This document shows, piece by piece, positions 59,513-64,000 of a stretch of 64,000 nucleotides of DNA. Position 1 is the first letter of the stretch. Each line of letters opens with the position of its first letter. The notes under the pieces were generated by a model that ran no database searches, had not been told where the DNA came from, and saw only the letters and a list, made by a program, of their open reading frames with translations. Source of the DNA: Gammaproteobacteria bacterium (lineage in GTDB: Bacteria > Pseudomonadota > Gammaproteobacteria > Thiohalobacterales > Thiohalobacteraceae); assembly GCA_018819175.1 (NCBI GenBank), contig JAHJQQ010000041.1:11835-75834 (forward strand), read 5' to 3'. The position numbers and the translations under genes were made by a program.

Positions 59513-60601
59513 TTACTCAGCGTTAGCTGATTGCGTCGGCATGCGCAGCACAAAGGACACACGTCGATTGCGTGCTTTTCCCTCGGCACTGCTGTTATCC
59601 GCCCGTGCGCGGGTATCGGCATAGCCGATGGCACGAATGCGCTCGGCATCCACGCCCTGTTCGATCAGATGGCGGGTCACCATGGTCGCGCGGGCGGCTG
59701 ACAACTCCCAATTCGAGGGATATAGCGCAGTCCGGATGGGCACGTTGTCGGTGTGACCTTCCACAGACAAGGCATAGGGCAAGGCCTTGAGTGTCGCGGC
59801 CAGATCATCCAGCACATCGCGACCACTGGCCGTGAGTGCCGCACTCGCTGGCGTAAATAGAATGTTGTCGCTGATGATCAGATTAATGACATCTGATTGC
59901 ACACTGACTTCGACACGCCCACTCAATGCGCTGTTTTCTATATCACCCAGCAATTTCTGCATGGGATCGACAGGCACGATGTCACTCGTCAGCTGCTGTT
60001 CTTCAACGAGCTTTGCCAGTTCGTTCACAGCTTCATTGGACGTCTGAAATTCCAACTGCAGCAAATAGTGCGGATCAACCATGCTGGTTGATGGCGTCGT
60101 TTCGGACAAGAACAACGAGGAACCACCCGGCGCATCGACAAGCGGCGAATCCGCTATCAGCAACTGCTCGGGTTTTGTAACCACGATGGTCGCGGTTGGA
60201 TCCGGCGTGAGATCCGCATGCACAACGCTGGGTTGTTGCTGTAATACCAGATCCATACCCGGTATTGGTGAATCGGGCAAGGGCTGTACTTCGTCGACTG
60301 TCTCCGGTGCGGGAAGATCCGGCGTGATGATCTGAGTAACCGCCTGCACCAATTGCGCCGGAATCAACACGCCGGCGCCGCCATCCTGATCGCTGGCACT
60401 TTTCTGATAGGCCAACAGCAACACAAACAGTGTCAGTAGCAGTGTCAGTACATCAATGAAACTCAGCAGCCAGGTATCCTGCTCGATACTGTTCTGCGCC
60501 TGCTCTGTCTCCCAGGGCAAACCGGCCTCGGTCCGCTGTACGGCGGCGACGCCATGCAGTTGCGGCCGTTCCCAGCTTGGCGCCTGATTGCCGGTATACA
60601 T
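59513..60601 (-). CDS. MotB/OmpA-domain protein with long linker (stator-like)
   Basis: A 362-residue protein with one membrane segment near residues 46-66 (FIDVLTLLLTLFVLLLA) that contains the ion-binding Asp in the position of MotB Asp32, then a Pro/Asp-rich linker of about 150 residues and a C-terminal OmpA-like domain (VEGHTDNVPIRT, NWELSAARATMV, GYADTRARADN) that binds peptidoglycan. True MotB proteins have a shorter periplasmic linker. Starts 5 nt after the MotA-like stop, so the two form a proton or sodium channel pair; no flagellar genes are in the window. Confidence 0.85.
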   Translation of the reverse strand: MYTGNQAPSWERPQLHGVAAVQRTEAGLPWETEQAQNSIEQDTWLLSFIDVLTLLLTLFVLLLAYQKSASDQDGGAGVLIPAQLVQAVTQIITPDLPAPETVDEVQPLPDSPIPGMDLVLQQQPSVVHADLTPDPTATIVVTKPEQLLIADSPLVDAPGGSSLFLSETTPSTSMVDPHYLLQLEFQTSNEAVNELAKLVEEQQLTSDIVPVDPMQKLLGDIENSALSGRVEVSVQSDVINLIISDNILFTPASAALTASGRDVLDDLAATLKALPYALSVEGHTDNVPIRTALYPSNWELSAARATMVTRHLIEQGVDAERIRAIGYADTRARADNSSAEGKARNRRVSFVLRMPTQSANAE

Positions 60602-60606
60602 GCTGA

Positions 60607-61410
60607 CTAAGCCCGCACCAGGGTCAGCACTTGCGGTGACTGGCTCGGCTCGCTGTGTAACTCGAAGGCCTCCAGGGTTTCCCGGATCAGGGTCGGATGA
60701 CGTTTTTCATAGGTCATCAACATGCCTTCCATCAACATGCCCATTTGCAGCAAGCGTTGATGGGTGCGGTGTTCCATTTTGATCGCCAGGGGTTTGAAAA
60801 ACAGGTTGGCAGCGACAATGCCATACAGAGTCGTGATCATGGCGAACGCCATACTGTTACCGATTTCACCCAGTCCGCTGTCGCCCAGACCGGACAGCAT
60901 ATGCACCAAACCGAACAACGTGCCGAGCATACCGAAGGCCGGCGCCAGCACCGCCATGGTGCGGAGAATCTGTGACTCGCCCTGCTCGCGCGTGCGCAAA
61001 CCGGACATACGCCACTGCAGCGACTTGGCCAGATCCTGTGGCTGACACCCATCGACCAGCATGCGTAAGCCCGCATGCAGGAATGGATCGCTGACCTCCG
61101 CGAGTTCGCGCTCCGCGGCACGCAGATTACCCATCCGGAACCAGTCGGCGAAACGCAGCAGCTGGGTGACTTCTGTTTGGGTCGGCGGCAACTCGTCGCG
61201 GAACAATTCAGGCATGCAGCGCAACACGGCTTTCACGTCACGAATGGGACGACTGACGATGGTCGCCGCCAGGGTGCCACCCAACACCACCAACAAACCG
61301 GGTATGTTGAGGAACATGCCGGCATGTTCCGGAGACATGATCATCATCCCGATCAGCAGCACGCATCCGCTGACCAGTCCGATCACTGTGGATTGTCGAT
61401 AGGCTGTCAT
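60607..61410 (-). CDS. MotA/TolQ/ExbB-type proton-channel protein (MotA-like)
   Basis: 267 residues from ATG 61410, with AGGGG 8 nt upstream. Four membrane segments, a large cytoplasmic loop (about 60-150, ending RTREQGESQILR) and the Pro-bearing third helix LAPAFGMLGTLFGLVHML. The family also includes PomA, in which the same Pro is essential. It pairs with the downstream MotB-like gene. Flagellar use versus a gliding or envelope function cannot be told from the sequence. Confidence 0.85.
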   Translation of the reverse strand: MTAYRQSTVIGLVSGCVLLIGMMIMSPEHAGMFLNIPGLLVVLGGTLAATIVSRPIRDVKAVLRCMPELFRDELPPTQTEVTQLLRFADWFRMGNLRAAERELAEVSDPFLHAGLRMLVDGCQPQDLAKSLQWRMSGLRTREQGESQILRTMAVLAPAFGMLGTLFGLVHMLSGLGDSGLGEIGNSMAFAMITTLYGIVAANLFFKPLAIKMEHRTHQRLLQMGMLMEGMLMTYEKRHPTLIRETLEAFELHSEPSQSPQVLTLVRA

Positions 61411-61837
61411 CTGTGTACCCCTGTCATTAGCCAAGACCCCCGCGCTGCGCGGGGCGATCTACCTTGACCTATAGACAGGCAAAATCCGTTCCCACGTCGA
61501 TCTGGCCTAAATCACAGGCGCAATGGAATATATTTATTATATAAATTAGGTAGTAATGAATTAATGCCCAGTATCAGGACACAGGAGAGCGGCAACGGAT
61601 CGCCGCTTATGGCAAACAAAGCACACCCGAACCAGGGTGAATTTGTTCTAACGCTGACGCGTGAGTTACCGTGCCTGCCGAGCAAGGGGCGTAGGTCGGG
61701 TTAGCGTTAGCGTAACCCGACATTTTCAAGCACCGGCGTCGGGTTACGCGATGAGGTTGCTAACCCGACCTACGTCGTTTAGCTGAGAACAAATTTGCCC
61801 TGCACCCGAAGCAGTGTTGCAGGAAATTAGCAGTGGC
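61411..61837. other. 427-nt gap with AT-rich tract and two repeats, no gene seen
   Basis: Between the MotA-like start and the amylosucrase stop. It has a GC hairpin CCCCGCGC-TGCGCGGGG (61437-61455), an AT-rich tract (61526-61560, TATATTTATTATATAAATTA) that may be a promoter element for the stator pair, and the palindromic repeat listed separately. No open frame with coding character. Confidence 0.5.
61691..61773. repeat. GTAGGTCGGGTTAGCG palindromic repeat
   Basis: Arms GTAGGTCGGGTTAGCGTTAG and CTAACCCGACCTAC form an inverted pair with inner GTAACCCGAC and GTCGGGTTAC. This is a family known from many proteobacteria. Confidence 0.85.
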
Positions 61838-63811
61838 TTAGCGATTAGCCGGCCGGGCCAGGATCATCAGATCGTAAGGTTCCAGTTCCAAGGTATGCGC
61901 GGCAATGATGGTGCGCCCGGCCACCAGATCCACCACGGTCTTGCGCAGGCCCAGCAGCCGCAGCCGGGTGCCCTCGATGTGCTGGGGCTTTTCACTGAAA
62001 TTGGCAAGCACCAGCACACTGTGGTCGTTGTTGGTACGGAAATAGCCGAACACATGATCGTTGCCGGTTTCGACAATCTCGGTCTCGCCTCGATCGAAGG
62101 CGGGATTCTGTTGACGGATCTGGATCAGCCGCAGCAGGTCCTGATAGATACGCCCCGGTACGCTGGTCGGGTCACGGCGCTGGTCGGCACGCGACCAATC
62201 GAACGCGGCCCGATGCAGCCAGCGGGTGTCACCGATCTTGGCGGTGTCCTGCTCATAGTCGTTGTCATTGAGCATGCCGATCTCATCACCCAGGTACAGC
62301 AAGGGGATGCCGCCAATGGTCATGATCACACCGTGCAGGAGCAGAATCCGGCGGATGGCCAGGTCGATTTCCACTTCATCATTCAGCTCCAGCGCCCGCT
62401 CTAAACCCGCCAGCGAGGCACAGGTACCCGAGATGCGCGCTTCACCGGTGACGGCATTGGCCTGAAACGGCAGGCCGCGCGCAAAGCTGCTGTCGAAACG
62501 ACCGGTGTAGAACTCGGTCAGAAAACGTCGATGGGCAACCGGATCCAATCCAAGATCGGTGACATCGTCGTTGGAAAAGGCGAAGCCGACATCATCGTGA
62601 CAGCGCACATAGTTAACCCAGGCAGACCCGTTCGGCAAGGCGAAACGTTTCATCATGGCATGGGTGAGGATGCGCACCTTGCGCGTGGCCAGCGAATTCC
62701 ACAGCAACGCCATGAGTTGCGGATTGTAGGACAGCGGGCATTCGTCTTCGCCAATGTATTTACGCACTTCGTCGGGATGCACGATGGCCTCGGACTTGAA
62801 CACCATCGCCGGGGCGGCAATCCGCACCAGGGCATTGAAGGCCTGAATAATCGTGTGCGCCTCAGGGAGATTCTGGCAACTGCTGCCGAGCTGCTTCCAG
62901 ACGAATGCCACGGCATCGAGACGCAGAATCTCCACACCCTGATTGGCGAGGAACAGCATCTCCTCCAGCATGCGATTGAACACCACCGGGTTCTCGTAAT
63001 TCAGATCCCACTGGTAATTGTGGAAGCTGGTCCACACCCAGCGCTTGAGGCGATTGCGATAGGTGAAGGAACCGGGATGTTCGTCCGGAAACACCGGCGT
63101 CATCGTCTTCTCGTAGGCATCCGGCAACGTGCGGTCCGGGTACATGCGGTAATAGGCCTGATGCTCGGCATCACCGGCCAAGGCCTGGCGCGCCCAGTCG
63201 TGATCATCGGCGGTGTGGTTGAAAATAAAATCCAGGCACAGCGACATGCCATGATGGCGCAGTTCCGAGGCCAGCTCGGCCAACTGCTGCATCGTGCCCA
63301 GGTTCGGACTGACTTCGCGGTAACTGGATACCGCATAGCCACCATCGTTATCGCCCTCCGGCATCTTGAACAGCGGCATCAGGTGCAAATAGGTCACGCC
63401 CAATTCAAGCAGGTAAGGTATACGCTCGCGCAGGCCTTCCAGATCGTTGGCGAACAGATCCACATAGGCCATGGCACCGATCATGCGCTGCGATTGATAC
63501 CAGCTCGGATCGACCTCGCGCAGCGCGTCCAGTGCCTTCAACTCGGTGGGACGCACCAGCCACATATCGGTGGCCGAGGCGACAATGCTTTCCAGGTGAT
63601 AGAAAAAATCGTACTGCTGCCCGTAGAGCTGGTACAGACAGGTAAATAATTTGGGGAAATGACTGTGCAGACGCTGCAGATAACATTGCCAGGCATCACT
63701 GTCGACCTGCGCGGAAAAGCGCGCTTCCAGCCGGGGCAATAAACGCTTCAACGAGGCCTCGGCATGCTGGCGGTGCCACAGAGTATCGCGATGGGGTGTG
63801 CTGGTAGACAT
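61838..63811 (-). CDS. amylosucrase (GH13)
   Basis: A 657-residue enzyme that cleaves sucrose and adds glucose to an alpha-1,4-glucan. The helical N-domain (1-90) is followed by the TIM barrel: DFIFNHTADDHDWA, EILRLDAVAFVWKQLG with nucleophile Asp, KSEAIVHPDEVRKYIG with the acid/base Glu, and VRCHDDVGFAF. The FARGLPFQANAVTGEARISGT segment and PLLYLGDEIGMLNDNDY match Neisseria amylosucrase closely. It is an orphan: no sucrose transporter, fructokinase or sucrose synthase is adjacent. It may store glucan or act in osmotic sucrose turnover. Confidence 0.92.
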   Translation of the reverse strand: MSTSTPHRDTLWHRQHAEASLKRLLPRLEARFSAQVDSDAWQCYLQRLHSHFPKLFTCLYQLYGQQYDFFYHLESIVASATDMWLVRPTELKALDALREVDPSWYQSQRMIGAMAYVDLFANDLEGLRERIPYLLELGVTYLHLMPLFKMPEGDNDGGYAVSSYREVSPNLGTMQQLAELASELRHHGMSLCLDFIFNHTADDHDWARQALAGDAEHQAYYRMYPDRTLPDAYEKTMTPVFPDEHPGSFTYRNRLKRWVWTSFHNYQWDLNYENPVVFNRMLEEMLFLANQGVEILRLDAVAFVWKQLGSSCQNLPEAHTIIQAFNALVRIAAPAMVFKSEAIVHPDEVRKYIGEDECPLSYNPQLMALLWNSLATRKVRILTHAMMKRFALPNGSAWVNYVRCHDDVGFAFSNDDVTDLGLDPVAHRRFLTEFYTGRFDSSFARGLPFQANAVTGEARISGTCASLAGLERALELNDEVEIDLAIRRILLLHGVIMTIGGIPLLYLGDEIGMLNDNDYEQDTAKIGDTRWLHRAAFDWSRADQRRDPTSVPGRIYQDLLRLIQIRQQNPAFDRGETEIVETGNDHVFGYFRTNNDHSVLVLANFSEKPQHIEGTRLRLLGLRKTVVDLVAGRTIIAAHTLELEPYDLMILARPANR

Positions 63812-63867
63812 GTTTGTCAGTATAACGGCCCTGGCTTACGGATGCAGGCCCAGATGCCTATTAACAG

Positions 63868-64000
63868 GCTGTTGAAAAACGCGCTGAGGGGCGCACCGCT
63901 ACGTTGGAAACGGCCTCAAAATGCTCATTTACTCCGTGTAAACTCCGCTTTTTCGCCCGTTCCCGCCTTGCACTGCATCCCCTGATCGCGTTTTTCAACA
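63868..64000. mobile_element. inverted-repeat element reaching the window edge
   Basis: GGCTGTTGAAAAACGCG (63868-63884) and CGCGTTTTTCAACA (63987-64000) are inverted ends about 100 nt apart, 58-130 nt upstream of the amylosucrase start. The right end is cut by the window. Internal sequence differs from the element at 56080 but has the same style of ends (TGTTAACA versus TGTTGAAA). Confidence 0.65.

Noticed and set aside
62531..63649. 372-codon plus-strand open frame opposite amylosucrase
   Set aside because: Coding shadow; the reverse frame encodes a complete GH13 enzyme.

Overview
The window is typical gammaproteobacterial chromosome. The evidence is the classic thrS-infC-rpmI-rplT-pheS-pheT-ihfA-merR order followed by tRNA-Pro(GGG), the sdhCDAB-sdhE-ygfX cluster, prfB-lysS with the UGA frameshift in prfB, and nagZ. 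Base composition is moderately GC-rich in the housekeeping parts and visibly more AT-rich between about 31.3 and 43 kb. I cannot name the genus. The gene set (a DsrE-family protein, several GGDEF/EAL proteins, amylosucrase, many short palindromic repeats) would suit an environmental, non-enteric lineage.

Layout. 1-9.2 kb: DsrE fragment, patatin-like phospholipase, NagZ, two Dpp/Opp-type permeases, a convergent DUF2892 + GGDEF-EAL pair, L,D-transpeptidase, oligopeptide-type binding protein and a CYTH protein. 9.3-14.5 kb: succinate dehydrogenase with its flavinylation factor SdhE, and divergent YgfZ. 14.5-23.3 kb: GAF-GGDEF-EAL protein, LysRS, RF2, DAHP synthase, an aldehyde dehydrogenase and MlaA. 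23.5-31.5 kb: tRNA-Pro and the large translation operon. 31.3-46.2 kb: an accessory block that begins beside a 3' fragment of a tRNA-Val gene. It holds a hipBA toxin-antitoxin pair with three evenly spaced operators and a type I secretion locus: exporter ATPase, membrane fusion protein, a 2310-residue RTX protein with an N-terminal lipase domain, and a small membrane protein just upstream of it. A GxxExxY gene sits inside the locus and a decayed REP-associated transposase lies at its far side. 46.2-64 kb: acetyltransferase operon, a decayed ParE-type toxin-antitoxin pair, NTF2-like protein, hexose-6-phosphate mutarotase, a FeoB-like transporter with a Cys-rich lipoprotein, two DEAD-box helicases, YaeQ, a MotAB-like pair and amylosucrase.

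The most interesting part is the secretion locus. The RTX lipase and its 189-residue upstream partner are translationally close (14 nt apart) and look like a secreted lipolytic effector with a dedicated membrane-anchored protector; that pairing is inference. The locus also shows repeat-driven remodelling: the last ~26 codons of the exporter gene are repeated twice more downstream, each copy linked to a dispersed inverted repeat.

At least seven families of short dispersed repeats lie between genes. Several look like TA-targeting miniature transposons, and two of them supply the TAG stop codon of the neighbouring gene.
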